64,000 nt of DNA from JAFNGF01 sp964567045 (GCA_964567045.1 CAZMLE010000003.1:59212-123211), one strand, 5' to 3'. Positions 49,523-58,611 are shown, counted from the first letter of the stretch. The notes: a model not told the origin generated them from the letters alone. Made by a program: numbers and translations.

Positions 49523-50131
49523 TTAGCCCGGCGTTTTACGCGGGTTTTTTTCCTTAAACCCGAAGAATCGAAATTTCCACTTTTTTGACCATGTTTGGTG
49601 TTTTAACTGCTCCAGCAATCGCGTCCTTACCTTCTCGAAGAAATCGAAATAGCACTGTTGTCTGTAATCGGGATACGTGTGAGGCAGCGGACGCCAGGAC
49701 CCTTTGTCGAAAATTAGAGTCACTTCGGCATAAATTTTTCTGCCGATGTATATACGATGCGAATAGTTTTTGGTAGTAGCCAGGATGAGCTTGGAAGCCT
49801 CAATTATGCCCGGGTCTAAATTCACGGGCCTGCGCAATGGCATGCGCAGCCGGCCAGCCAATTTCTGTTCGAGCTTATTTGTCTTGTGTTTGATCTTGGC
49901 CAGCCGGCCAGGCTCAATCAGCCGTTCAATACTGACAAATTGCCTCAGGATATTTGGGCCGGTCTGATCCTTGTAATAATCAGTTTGTGTGAATGGCCAA
50001 ATGTCACTTACCAGGTCGATCTTGTCAAACTTGTCTTCGATTGCCTCTATCGCAGCGTGCAAGCATTGCTCGTCCGCAGCAAGAATTCCGATTACGAGCT
50101 TTACCGGCTTAGGGTCTTCTAAGTTCCACAT
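49523..50131 (-). CDS. DUF4416 family protein
   Basis: The 202-residue protein has PVKLVIGILAADEQCLHAAI, PFTQTDYYKDQTGPNILRQF, RRPVNLDPGIIEASKLILAT and WRPLPHTYPDYRQQCYFDFF, the conserved blocks of DUF4416. It is cytoplasmic, of unknown function. It ends 15 bases before the WecA-like gene and is probably co-transcribed with it. Confidence 0.88.
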   Translation of the reverse strand: MWNLEDPKPVKLVIGILAADEQCLHAAIEAIEDKFDKIDLVSDIWPFTQTDYYKDQTGPNILRQFVSIERLIEPGRLAKIKHKTNKLEQKLAGRLRMPLRRPVNLDPGIIEASKLILATTKNYSHRIYIGRKIYAEVTLIFDKGSWRPLPHTYPDYRQQCYFDFFEKVRTRLLEQLKHQTWSKKWKFRFFGFKEKNPRKTPG

Positions 50132-50148
50132 TCGATCTCAATTTTTTC

Positions 50149-50217
50149 TGAACCCCCCAATAAATTGGGGGGCTAAATATTTTTTTTATTTAGCCCCGCA
50201 GTTTACTGCGGGGTTCA
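50149..50217. repeat. Family C-like double hairpin
   Basis: AACCCCCCAATAAATTGGGG and AGCCCCGCAGTTTACTGCGG flank a GGCTAAATA/TATTTAGCC arm with a T-run. It lies right after the stop of the TIM-barrel gene and may serve as its terminator. Confidence 0.75.
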
Positions 50218-50221
50218 CAAT

Positions 50222-51106
50222 TCACACATCGCAGATTCGCACTGCATAGGCGAGCGACTCCAGCGGGTCGCGTCGTGGGACAAACTCGTGCGCGACGTAA
50301 CCCTTAAAGCCGGTCTCGGCGATAGCTTTCATAATGGCAGGATAATATAGTTCCTGCGTTTCGTCGATTTCGTTCCGGCCCGGATTGCCGCCGGTATGGT
50401 AATGCCCGATGTAGTCCTTATTGTCGCGGATAGTGCGAATTATGTCGCCTTCCATTATCTGGGCATGATAAATGTCATAGAGGATTTTGATGCGGTCGGA
50501 TCCGACTTTTTTGCAGACCTCCACGCCCCAGCTTGTCCTATCAAACATATAATCTTTGTGATCGACTTTGCTATTAAGGTATTCCAGACAGATGTTGACT
50601 TTTTTCTGCTCGGCGTAACCAGCGATTTGTTTGAGGCCTGCGACTGCGTTTTCGATGCCGACATCATCGGAGATACCGGCTCTGTTTCCGGAGAAGCTGA
50701 TTACGTTTGGGAAGCCATATTCGGCGGCGGCATCAATGGCTGAGCGAATACGGGCGATACATTCGGCGTGATTTTTCTTGTCATTCATGCCCTTTGTGAG
50801 GCTGTGCGTACTTATCATTGAGCAGACCATGCCGTGCTTCTTAAGGGTCGGAAAATCGTTCGGTCCCAATAGGTCGATTGCGTTCATCCCCATCTTTTTT
50901 GCGATCGTGCAGAGTTCGTCAAGCGAGAATTTGCCGTAGCACCACCTGCTGACCGACTGGTTAATTCGCCCATTGTTGACCACGCGTTCCACCTCGGCAA
51001 CCGTAAGTGCCGGGGCTTGGCCGGCCAGTGCTCCGGCGATTGTGCCCGCGGCTACGAGCGAAGTATTGCGGATAAAGGTGCGTCTGGAAATTGTATTCTT
51101 GTTCAT
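50222..51106 (-). CDS. Tat-exported sugar isomerase/epimerase-like TIM barrel (AP endonuclease family 2)
   Basis: The product of about 294 residues has a Tat signal (TISRRTFIRN followed by AAGTIAGALAG) and a xylose isomerase-like TIM barrel: VNICLEYLN, DRIKILYDIYHAQIMEGDII, YIGHYHTGGNPGRNEID and GYVAHEF. The metal ligands Glu, Asp, His and Glu of hydroxypyruvate isomerase-type enzymes are present. Export suggests a periplasmic sugar reaction. The substrate cannot be told. Start ATG 51106, behind AAGGAG. Confidence 0.88.
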   Translation of the reverse strand: MNKNTISRRTFIRNTSLVAAGTIAGALAGQAPALTVAEVERVVNNGRINQSVSRWCYGKFSLDELCTIAKKMGMNAIDLLGPNDFPTLKKHGMVCSMISTHSLTKGMNDKKNHAECIARIRSAIDAAAEYGFPNVISFSGNRAGISDDVGIENAVAGLKQIAGYAEQKKVNICLEYLNSKVDHKDYMFDRTSWGVEVCKKVGSDRIKILYDIYHAQIMEGDIIRTIRDNKDYIGHYHTGGNPGRNEIDETQELYYPAIMKAIAETGFKGYVAHEFVPRRDPLESLAYAVRICDV

Positions 51107-51157
51107 TGGTTTTCTCCTTCCCAAATTTGGGTATACCCGTCGCCGTGCCGGCGATGG

Positions 51158-52894
51158 CTAAACTCTGAGTTTCTCTTTTAGTGAATCGACCAGCTCAATT
51201 ACCTTATCTGCTGCGCTTTCCATGGAGACTTTTTTGCTTTGCGATTCCGTCCGCAGCTTGATTTCGACCTTTCCTTCAGCCAGGGATTTTTTCCCCACTG
51301 TGACCCTTACCGGTATGCCGATAAGGTCGGCATCCTTGAATTTAGCGCCGCCGTGAATTGGCCGGTCGTCCAGCAATACGTCGATGCCGGCTGACAACAA
51401 TTGCTGATAGACGTTTTCGGCGGCATTTGCTACCCGGTCGTCTTCTTGATTGGCGCAGGTGATGATGACTTCAAAAGGTGCGATGGTTATTGGCCAGATG
51501 ATGCCGTTCTCGTCGTTAGATATTTCAATGGCCGAGGCCAGGATTCGGTTTATGCCGATGCCGTAGCAGCCCATTAGGCAAGGTTTTTCGACCCCATTTT
51601 CGTCCAGGAATTTTGCACCAAGTTTTTCGCTGTATTTAGTCCCCAATTTGAAGACCTGGCCGACTTCGATGCCCTTTTTGAATAACAGTTTTTTGCCGTT
51701 ATAGGTGTCACCTTGCACAGCGTAGCGAATGTCGGCAACGGCAGTATTTTGGCCTTGCAGCAGGAAATCTCTGCCCGGCACAACATTTTTCGTATGATAG
51801 TCGGTCTTATTGGCGCCGGTGATGCTCACCGCCATCGCGGCGACCGCGTGGTCGATGACCATCTTAGAGACGTTATCGCCTATTCCTATCGGGCCGGCGA
51901 AACCAACCTTGGCGCCGGTAACTTTTTCGATGGCGGATACTTCAGCCAGCTCAACGTGCTTGCCGCCGATGGCCTGACTGAGCTTTTCGTTATTGATTTC
52001 GTGGTCGCCTCGCACTAACGCCGCAATTGCACCGTCTCCGGCGGCGTATATGAGTGTCTTTATCATATCCTTCGGCTCACGTTTCAGAAATGCGCAGACG
52101 GCCTCGATAGAGCCGACATTCGGGGTATGGATCTCCTGCATCGGTGGGATTGCGGTGTTAGCTTTTTCTTTCGGCAACGGGTCAACGCCAGCCCTTTCGA
52201 GGTTGGCTGCATAGCCATCTTCTGTGTAGACGATTGTATCTTCGCCGGACTCGCAGGGCACGGTGAATTGGTGCGAGCCGGAACCGCCCATCTCGCCGAC
52301 CTCCGCCTGTACGATCACATATTCCAGCCCACAGCGTTTGAAAATCCGGCAGTAAGCGTCGTACATTGCCTGATAGGATTTAGCCAGGCCTTGCGCATCG
52401 GCGTCGAAACTGTAGGCGTCTTTCATTATGAATTCGCGGGAGCGGATAGGGCCAAAGCGGGGGCGGAATTCGTCACGGAATTTAGGGCTTATCTGATAGA
52501 GGTTGACCGGCAACTGCCTGTAGGACTTTATCTCGCCGGCGGCAAGCGTTGTGAAGACCTCTTCGGCGGTGGGGCCAAGAACGTTTCCTTTGCCGTGCCG
52601 GTCCTGAAGGCGGAACATTGTTGGGCCGTAGTCAACGCTGCGTCCGGTCTTGTCCCATAGCTCAAGCGGCTGCATCGAGGGCACCAGAATCTCCTGGGCG
52701 CCAGCCTTATTCATTTCCTCGCGGACGATAGCTATGATTTTCAGCAGGCTGCGCCAGCCGAGCGGAAGATAGGTGTACGTGCCGCTGGCCACCTTGCGGA
52801 TAAGGCCGGCTCGAATCATCAACCTATGGCTGGTTACCTCTGCGTCGGCTGGTGCTTCCTTAACTGTTGGTATGAACATCCGGCTGTATCTCAT
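51158..52894 (-). CDS. proS: Prolyl-tRNA synthetase
   Basis: The 578-residue class II synthetase begins with MRYSRMFIPTVKEAPADAEV and carries VASGTYTYLPLGWRSLLKII, the editing domain INS (about 230-390), CLMGCYGIGINRILAS and a C-terminal anticodon-binding domain (DVLLDDRPIHGGAKFKDADL). This is the bacterial ProS form with the insertion editing domain. It charges tRNA-Pro. It follows the adenine methyltransferase gene by 55 bases. Confidence 0.97.
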   Translation of the reverse strand: MRYSRMFIPTVKEAPADAEVTSHRLMIRAGLIRKVASGTYTYLPLGWRSLLKIIAIVREEMNKAGAQEILVPSMQPLELWDKTGRSVDYGPTMFRLQDRHGKGNVLGPTAEEVFTTLAAGEIKSYRQLPVNLYQISPKFRDEFRPRFGPIRSREFIMKDAYSFDADAQGLAKSYQAMYDAYCRIFKRCGLEYVIVQAEVGEMGGSGSHQFTVPCESGEDTIVYTEDGYAANLERAGVDPLPKEKANTAIPPMQEIHTPNVGSIEAVCAFLKREPKDMIKTLIYAAGDGAIAALVRGDHEINNEKLSQAIGGKHVELAEVSAIEKVTGAKVGFAGPIGIGDNVSKMVIDHAVAAMAVSITGANKTDYHTKNVVPGRDFLLQGQNTAVADIRYAVQGDTYNGKKLLFKKGIEVGQVFKLGTKYSEKLGAKFLDENGVEKPCLMGCYGIGINRILASAIEISNDENGIIWPITIAPFEVIITCANQEDDRVANAAENVYQQLLSAGIDVLLDDRPIHGGAKFKDADLIGIPVRVTVGKKSLAEGKVEIKLRTESQSKKVSMESAADKVIELVDSLKEKLRV

Positions 52895-52949
52895 CTATCG
52901 TGCCTCGTATTTCGTATTGCGCAGGTGGGGCAAGCCCCGTCGCCTCCAC

Positions 52950-53849
52950 TCATTTTAGCCATTGCAGATTTCGCCCTATCAACAATTCTGCCATCTCTGC
53001 ATGGTGCGTGTTCTTCATCGCGACTGTGTGTATGTCGAACCCATGCCGAACCGCGAGTTCAGCAACTTCCGGCGCGTTGTCATACGTCAGGAGCATATCG
53101 CCCTTTATCTTGGATGCCTCCGCAAAAAGCCTTTCGTGGTCCAACTGGAAGTGCTTGTAGAGCCGAGTTCCTGCTTTCTTGCCTGCCACAGTATATGGTG
53201 GGTCAATAAACATAGCTGTTTGCACGAATCGCGCGTATGATCGAATTGCCTCGATGCCATCACCTTGTATGAACTCGATGCGGTCACGGATAGAGGCTAT
53301 AGCTCGGATCCGGCGTGCAATTGTCGCTGGATACCACCGGGACTTTATACCCTTGCCGTTCTCGCCGTACCTGATCAAGCTGCTTCCCGGGGCCATTATT
53401 CCGCCGTGAAATGTCCTGTTTTTCAATATTGTCTGAAAAGCGACCCTCTTGACAGACATCGCTTTATGCGCGAGTTCTCCTCGAAGATTTTCAATCGTCA
53501 TGTCAAAGGACAGAATACGCTCTGCCAGCCACTCATGGTCATCGCTCAGGATAGTGTTCCAAACCGCCGCCATCTGTTCATCGAGTTCAACCAAAACAAC
53601 TTTCTCCGCGAGTCTCTCGAAAGCAACAGTCAATCCGATGATGGCTCCGCCAGAGAAAGGCTCAAGAAAGACCGAAGGTTTCCAGGGTATGCTTGCCAGC
53701 CATTGACGGATTCGTGGGACAAGCCATGTTTTCCCGCCTGGATACCGGAACGGGCTCCGCTGAGTGACAGACGCAACATTAACGACATGCTCTGTCGGAG
53801 GTGTCATCTCAAAGAGCGCCAATTGATAGCCCTGTTCAGAACGGCGCAT
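52950..53849 (-). CDS. D12-class DNA adenine N6-methyltransferase of a type II system
   Basis: The product of about 299 residues has the SAM-binding motif RSPFRYPGGK (about 31-40), LEPFSGGA (62-69) and the catalytic DPPY at 216-219. This order is typical of Dam/D12 (alpha) enzymes. It would methylate adenine in the site cut by the NotI-like protein encoded just upstream, whose gene overlaps it by 14 bases. The ATG at 53849 is preferred over longer frames. A solitary regulatory role is less likely because of the linked nuclease. Confidence 0.9.
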   Translation of the reverse strand: MRRSEQGYQLALFEMTPPTEHVVNVASVTQRSPFRYPGGKTWLVPRIRQWLASIPWKPSVFLEPFSGGAIIGLTVAFERLAEKVVLVELDEQMAAVWNTILSDDHEWLAERILSFDMTIENLRGELAHKAMSVKRVAFQTILKNRTFHGGIMAPGSSLIRYGENGKGIKSRWYPATIARRIRAIASIRDRIEFIQGDGIEAIRSYARFVQTAMFIDPPYTVAGKKAGTRLYKHFQLDHERLFAEASKIKGDMLLTYDNAPEVAELAVRHGFDIHTVAMKNTHHAEMAELLIGRNLQWLK

Positions 53850-54741
53850 CGATCGTCTCCATATCCGGCTGGTCGCCTTCTTCGAGTTTTTCGTCCACTT
53901 TTTCCTGGAGGTGCTCGACAAACTCCGCGATGTCTCCAGGCTCGGAACGAGTAATCTTTTCCAAGCTGTCGTCAAACTCTGTAAAAACAGATTTGCATCG
54001 CCGAAGCTTAAAGCGATCCTCCCTCTCGCTTTTTACCAGATCATAGACAAACCACGCAATGTCAGCCCTTGAGGGTTCCACATCCTGCAAACGGGGTAGG
54101 GTTTCATAAAACCCGTGGTTGAGTGTAACAGCAACCTTTTTGTTCCACGCCTTAAAAATGCCACCTTTGAAAATCAACTGCGGTGCCAGTCGCTTACGTG
54201 AAGAAGATAAATGATCTGGGTTTGGATAGTTTGCGTGGCCTGTCCAATCGAAACTACTTGCCTCGGCAGGATTACTCATGAAGGCCTCGAACGGGTTGCG
54301 GATATTACCCGATATGTAAACTGCCTGAACTTCGAGTGCACCAAAATCTGTGACTTTGCCGAAATCATCGTAAGAAACCAGTACAACATCGATATTGCCG
54401 GCTGACTTACCATGCTTATCCTTCAACCTTACCTCCGTGAGAGTCGTCCACTTGGTGCCTGCTTCAAAGAAAAATGATGCTGTGTCCTCCGCAATAATCC
54501 AATCCTCACGAAATCTTACCGGACACGTGATAACCACATCGCTGCTATCGTATATGCTGCATACGCCCAGTGGATTGTTGGCTTTGTCTTTCGTGCAATT
54601 CGGAACCCGATTACCAAACGGGCAGAGTCGATGCTTGCGGTAGCGAATAGCCTCCGGTGATGAGTTATCAATTGGAAAACCAAATACTTCTGCCAATGGT
54701 TGTTTTGTTTGCTGAACCGACTTTATTATCCTTTTTTTCAT
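53836..54741 (-). CDS. NotI-like type II restriction endonuclease
   Basis: The 301-residue protein has a Cys4 cluster (Cys40 in CPFGN, Cys49, Cys61 in GVC, Cys73 in TCPV). Its spacing recalls the iron-binding site of NotI. A PD-(D/E)xK-type core includes Asp118 (GNIDVVLV) and Glu137-Gln139 (FGALEVQAVYISGN), comparable with the NotI GVLEIQ strand. It would cut unmodified DNA. The start ATG 54741 has GGAGA before it. The overlap with the methyltransferase gene marks a compact restriction-modification unit. Family assignment is from remembered motifs, not alignment. Confidence 0.75.
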   Translation of the reverse strand: MKKRIIKSVQQTKQPLAEVFGFPIDNSSPEAIRYRKHRLCPFGNRVPNCTKDKANNPLGVCSIYDSSDVVITCPVRFREDWIIAEDTASFFFEAGTKWTTLTEVRLKDKHGKSAGNIDVVLVSYDDFGKVTDFGALEVQAVYISGNIRNPFEAFMSNPAEASSFDWTGHANYPNPDHLSSSRKRLAPQLIFKGGIFKAWNKKVAVTLNHGFYETLPRLQDVEPSRADIAWFVYDLVKSEREDRFKLRRCKSVFTEFDDSLEKITRSEPGDIAEFVEHLQEKVDEKLEEGDQPDMETIDAPF

Positions 54742-54840
54742 TTCTGTCTCCAGGCGGATTTCGGCCAGGCGCAGACTGTATACCCGGTTTGCATGTGAAG
54801 TTTATAGCCCAAAACCGGCAGCCTTGCAAGGATAATTCAC

Positions 54841-54996
54841 GTGCCGTGCTTGCAGGTGCGTGTTGTCAGGTCCAGCAGACATCCGAAAGAAAGGTTTTTT
54901 AAGGGGCAGTCGCCGCTTGCGGATACAGGTGCCGCAGAATATGATTGGGCGCAGATGAACGAATTGAAAGGACTATATCTAAAAAGGGCTGAGTAA
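54841..54996 (+). CDS. Small 51-residue protein coupled to the YhaM-like gene
   Basis: A GTG at 54841, with AGGA seven bases before it, opens a frame of 51 codons. The peptide (SSRHPKERFFKGQSPLADTG, then AAEYDWAQMNELKGLYLKRA) is hydrophilic with a plausible helical end. Its TAA shares one base with the following ATG (TAATG), the same coupling as fliN-flhA here, which supports translation. No family is recognised. Confidence 0.55.
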   Translation: MPCLQVRVVRSSRHPKERFFKGQSPLADTGAAEYDWAQMNELKGLYLKRAE

Positions 54997-55958
54997 TGGC
55001 GCATAAGTTTATCAACCAGATTGAGCCGGGCGAGGCAATCGATGATATCTATATGGCCAAAGAGCCGATTCTGCGAAGCACAACGCGAGGCGATCTATAC
55101 ATCGCGATGTTCCTTGCCGACAAGACCGGGCAGTTGAATGGCCGGATGTGGCAGGCGACCGAAACAGTTTATAAAGCACTGCCCAAGCCTGGCTTTATCC
55201 ATATCCAGGGAAGAAGCGAGCTCTATCAAAACAACCTGCAAATCGTCATAAGCAACATCAGCGTTATTGATCCGAGCAAAGTGTGCCTCGATGATTTTCT
55301 TGCCCGCACAGACAAAGACACGGAGCAGATGTTCAAGGAGGTAAAGCAGATTGTCGCCCGGATAAAAAACCCACAGCTAAGTGCACTGGTCGGCGAATTC
55401 CTTGCTGATGATAAGCTGATGGAAAAATTCTGCACAGCGCCAGGCGGCGTGAAGCTGCATCATGATTATATCGGCGGGCTGCTAGAACATACGCATAATA
55501 TGCTGCGGGTGGCTGTTGCTGTATCGCCGTTGTACCCACAGGTGCAGGCGGATTTAGTCCTGGCGGGGATTTTCCTTCACGATATGGGCAAAACCGAGGA
55601 GCTATCGTACGAGATGGCCTTTTCCTACACCGATTCGGGACAACTGATCGGGCACATCGCGCAAACCCTGCTTATGGTAAATCACAAGGCTGATCGCCTG
55701 GCCGCCAAAGGCACGCCAATCGACAAGCCGATTCTGGATGCTCTCGGGCATATTATTTTGTCGCATCACGGCGAATATGAATTCGGCTCGCCGAAGCTGC
55801 CGGCCACGCCCGAAGCGTTTATGGTATATTATATTGACGACCTGGATGCCAAATTGAGCCAGGTGACATCGGCGATCGACAATGAGCTAAGCGATTCAAA
55901 TTGGACCGCCTGGAAAAGCGCCTTGCAAACCAGGCTTTATAGGAAGCGCATAGAATGA
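54996..55958 (+). CDS. YhaM-like 3'-5' exoribonuclease (OB-fold plus HD domain)
   Basis: The 320-residue protein has an N-terminal OB-fold (LYIAMFLADKTGQLNGRMWQ, then GFIHIQGRSELYQNNLQIVI) and an HD-type domain (GGLLEHTHNMLRVA, then LAGIFLHDMGKTEELS, and HIILSHHGEYEFGSPKLPAT). This is the architecture of YhaM/CBF1 nucleases, which degrade single-stranded nucleic acid. Full length. Translationally coupled to the 51-residue gene upstream. Confidence 0.9.
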   Translation: MAHKFINQIEPGEAIDDIYMAKEPILRSTTRGDLYIAMFLADKTGQLNGRMWQATETVYKALPKPGFIHIQGRSELYQNNLQIVISNISVIDPSKVCLDDFLARTDKDTEQMFKEVKQIVARIKNPQLSALVGEFLADDKLMEKFCTAPGGVKLHHDYIGGLLEHTHNMLRVAVAVSPLYPQVQADLVLAGIFLHDMGKTEELSYEMAFSYTDSGQLIGHIAQTLLMVNHKADRLAAKGTPIDKPILDALGHIILSHHGEYEFGSPKLPATPEAFMVYYIDDLDAKLSQVTSAIDNELSDSNWTAWKSALQTRLYRKRIE

Positions 55959-55974
55959 AATTGAGGTTTGTCTG

Positions 55975-57207
55975 ATGAGATATTCGATTGTTTTGCTTGC
56001 GCTGTTGCTGTGGCAAGGTGCGCAGGTTAGCTCAGCGACGCAGTGGTATGTGGGGCCTGCGGGTAAGCCAACAAATCCCGGCACAAAAGAAGCGCCCTGG
56101 GACATCGCCTCGGCTCTGGACGGCAGCCAGAAAACCTCGCCGGCCGACACTATTTATCTGCTTGAAGGCACTTATAAACGCCGGCCCAAAGAGCTTTTCG
56201 AAATTCGTCTCGCGGGTGCTGAGGACGCTCCCATCAGTATTCAGCCGGCACCGGGCAAGCGTGCCAGTATCGACGGCGGCCTTTCGATGCAAAGTCCTTC
56301 GGCTTATGTCTGGATTCGTGATCTGGAGATATTTGTTTCTGAGCCGCAGCCGGAAAAGCCTGTCAGCCCAGGCTCAAACCCAGAAGACCTGAAACGGCCC
56401 TGGGGCGGCCTGCATACGTACGGCGGAAAAAACTGTAAGTACATCAATCTGATCATCCACAACTGCAATCAGGGCATCAGTTGCTGGCAGGGCGAGATCG
56501 ACCCGGAGATATACGGCTGCATAATCTATGATAATGGCTGGCTGGGTACCGACCGCGGGCACGGGCATTGCATTTACACGCAGAATAAAGACGGCGTTAA
56601 GAGAATTTCCAACTGCATAATGAGCTGCCGATACGACGGCACCTACACTATGCACGCATACGGCTCCGAGCGTGCGTATGTGGACGACTATCTGGTCGAG
56701 CAGAACATCTGCTACGGCAAAGGGCCGTTTTTAATCGGCGGCGGCAGGCCGAGTCGTGACATCCGCGTTGTTGGAAATTATCTCTACGATGTCAGCATGA
56801 GAATCGGTTACACTGCGCCGTACAATGACAATTGTGAAGTCAGCGATAACGTGATAGTAAACGGTGAGCTGGATATTACCAAGTACAAGAAAGTCGTGCA
56901 GAGCGGCAATCTCGTTATCAAAAAGGGCGAAAAACGTCCAGCAGGGACAAAAAGCGTGCTCTTGGCCAATCGGTTCGACCGAAACCGCGCGCATCTGGTA
57001 ATCTACAATTGGGATAGGGCGGAAAAAGTGGCTCTCAAAGCTGAGCCGTTTTTAGCCGACGGCGAAAGTTTTTGCCTTATGGACCCGCAGGACTTATTTG
57101 GCGAGCCCGTGGCCCGCGGCAGGTGCCGGGCAGGCGCTATCAGTGTGCCGGTCGAAGGCGAATTCGCAGTTTTTGTTGTTCTTAAAGGTGTTGTTAAAGG
57201 TGACTGA
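55975..57207 (+). CDS. Exported right-handed beta-helix protein
   Basis: The 410-residue protein has a signal peptide (SIVLLALLLWQGAQVSSA) and a DUF1565/parallel beta-helix body (TQWYVGPAGKPTNPGT; repeated I-x-N-C/IYDN rungs such as INLIIHNCNQGISCWQ). The last 100 residues form a separate beta domain. Such proteins are lyases, hydrolases or surface binders of polysaccharides; no catalytic residues can be assigned. It begins 16 bases after the YhaM-like gene. Confidence 0.82.
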   Translation: MRYSIVLLALLLWQGAQVSSATQWYVGPAGKPTNPGTKEAPWDIASALDGSQKTSPADTIYLLEGTYKRRPKELFEIRLAGAEDAPISIQPAPGKRASIDGGLSMQSPSAYVWIRDLEIFVSEPQPEKPVSPGSNPEDLKRPWGGLHTYGGKNCKYINLIIHNCNQGISCWQGEIDPEIYGCIIYDNGWLGTDRGHGHCIYTQNKDGVKRISNCIMSCRYDGTYTMHAYGSERAYVDDYLVEQNICYGKGPFLIGGGRPSRDIRVVGNYLYDVSMRIGYTAPYNDNCEVSDNVIVNGELDITKYKKVVQSGNLVIKKGEKRPAGTKSVLLANRFDRNRAHLVIYNWDRAEKVALKAEPFLADGESFCLMDPQDLFGEPVARGRCRAGAISVPVEGEFAVFVVLKGVVKGD

Positions 57208-57539
57208 ATTGCTCCCTGCCGAAGCTTTCTGCGGAATAGGCGCGACGCGCCACACATCACGACAAGGTTGGCCCGGCAGGGCCGCCCCCCGATAATTCAG
57301 CCCCGCCGGGCTTTTTTGCCTCACAACTGGGCTGATAGTTCCTGTATCTTGGCTTTTCATTTTGAGTATTTGCACTGGTCCAGCTACAATCTATTCGATG
57401 CTCAGTGACAACCTTATGTCACAGCGGGTGGAAAAACTGGTGGGTCAGGCGGCAATATGGTCCTGCCGAGGGGCAGTTGCCGCTCCCTCACGGGCGCGGC
57501 TCTGTTTTAAGCAGTCGCATAAACCTGTGCTGGTCTGCA
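57208..57539. other. Intergenic region with terminator and repeat
   Basis: It holds the terminator at 57299-57317 and, at 57479-57512, a repeat CGCTCCCTCACGGGCGCGGC then TCTGTTTT. The reverse complement of that repeat recurs at 61355-61395 at the end of xseB. No gene is seen. Confidence 0.65.
57299..57317 (+). terminator. Rho-independent terminator after the beta-helix gene
   Basis: AGCCC-CGCC-GGGCT is followed directly by a TTTTTT run. Confidence 0.75.
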
Positions 57540-58355
57540 TTAGCCGTCCCGATTGAGGACTACGCCGGAAAATCGCCAGATTTTCTCAAACTGCTTATGC
57601 GGTAAGGCCCTTAGTCCTGTCACAGGATCGGCGACAGTGACGGTGCGATCGGAGACTTCAAGTACGGCTACGCAGTGATCCAGCATAAATCCGTCTCTTA
57701 CTATAGCCAGAGTGACGCCCGCCTTGTTGAGCTGACTGATGGAGTCGAAATGGCGGTACTGGCACCGCAGACCCTGTCCGGCGTAGCGGTCCGCAAGAGC
57801 TGCACAGAGGCAGGCCGGCAGAGTCCCGGTTACCGGACTGCAGTGAGCCAGTAGTGCTATTTCTCCTTCGTTGGCAGATAGGCCTAATTTCGCAAGGGCT
57901 GTGACCGCTGCAGCCGGCCCACAAGTGTAGCTTGTCGCCTGCCGACAAACGCCGTCCGAATCGAACCTTGTGGAAAGATTTGCCAGACGGCTCTTAATCA
58001 GAGCGGGTGCGAGAAAAGGCAGTACCGAAAACCAGCCCACTACTACAGCCATCACGATCCAGACCAGCAGCTTCTCAGATTTGCGCGGCAGACGCGATAG
58101 CGGCGTGGTCAATCCCATCGTAACCGCCAGGGACAAGATTACAAATTTTGCCCGACTGGCGGTGATCCAGGATAGAACCGGCAGAAGCTGAAGCGAATCG
58201 TTATGCCTGGCCAGAACTAAGACAGCTATTAGCGCCGATGATAGAATATAGCCCAGCGACCAGTAAGGTTTTGGAAAACTTGAAAAGAATCTGCCGACAG
58301 CAATGCCGCAAAGGCATATCAGAATGACGCCCAAAGTTTCAAGCCAAGTGTTCAT
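57540..58355 (-). CDS. Membrane protein with C39-like peptidase domain
   Basis: The product of about 271 residues has four N-terminal membrane segments (about 5-122) and a C39/papain-like domain. That domain has Gln139 and Cys145 in RQATSYTCGPAAAV, His227 in LDHCVAVLEV and Asp243 in VTVADPVTG, all catalytic positions of the bacteriocin-processing fold. It may cleave a leader peptide or envelope substrate; no exporter gene is adjacent. The ATG at 58355 is chosen because GGAGG precedes it; an upstream extension would run through repeats. Confidence 0.83.
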   Translation of the reverse strand: MNTWLETLGVILICLCGIAVGRFFSSFPKPYWSLGYILSSALIAVLVLARHNDSLQLLPVLSWITASRAKFVILSLAVTMGLTTPLSRLPRKSEKLLVWIVMAVVVGWFSVLPFLAPALIKSRLANLSTRFDSDGVCRQATSYTCGPAAAVTALAKLGLSANEGEIALLAHCSPVTGTLPACLCAALADRYAGQGLRCQYRHFDSISQLNKAGVTLAIVRDGFMLDHCVAVLEVSDRTVTVADPVTGLRALPHKQFEKIWRFSGVVLNRDG

Positions 58356-58377
58356 TTGCACCTTCCTCCGGACCTTG

Positions 58378-58480
58378 ACGACCCCCTGCCTACGCAGGGG
58401 CCGCGCCTGCCCCCGCCCCCGCTTGCGCGGGGGTAAACTCGTGCCTGCGGAAGCAGGCAGCGGGGGTCGAGCCGGTTCGC
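58378..58480. repeat. Family B palindrome cluster between the C39-like gene and xseA
   Basis: CCCCTGC-CTACG-CAGGGG, GCCCCCGC...GCGGGGGT and CTGCGG-AA-GCAGGCAG occur in tandem. An intergenic copy of the family that is read in frame in several flagellar genes. Confidence 0.7.
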
Positions 58481-58564
58481 GTTTTTTCTGCAAGTATTTT
58501 ATCAAATTTAAGCCCCGCGTTCAAGCCGAAAATTCATCTGCTTTCAAGCACGCCAGGGTTGCGA

Positions 58565-58593
58565 TTGAGCAAGGTACGATTTGGGTTTATAAT
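58565..58593 (+). promoter_or_regulatory. Sigma-70 promoter candidate of xseA
   Basis: TTGAGC, seventeen bases, then consensus TATAAT. Transcription would start only about a dozen bases before the ATG at 58612, a nearly leaderless message. Confidence 0.55.
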
Positions 58594-58611
58594 CAACTGG
58601 TGATAGCACGT

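Noticed and set aside
52127..52660. Open frame opposite proS
   Set aside because: It is antisense to a clearly conserved synthetase and has no recognisable domain or ribosome-binding site.
53265..53954. 229-codon plus-strand frame across the methyltransferase/nuclease junction
   Set aside because: It lies antisense to two motif-supported genes and its product shows no domain.
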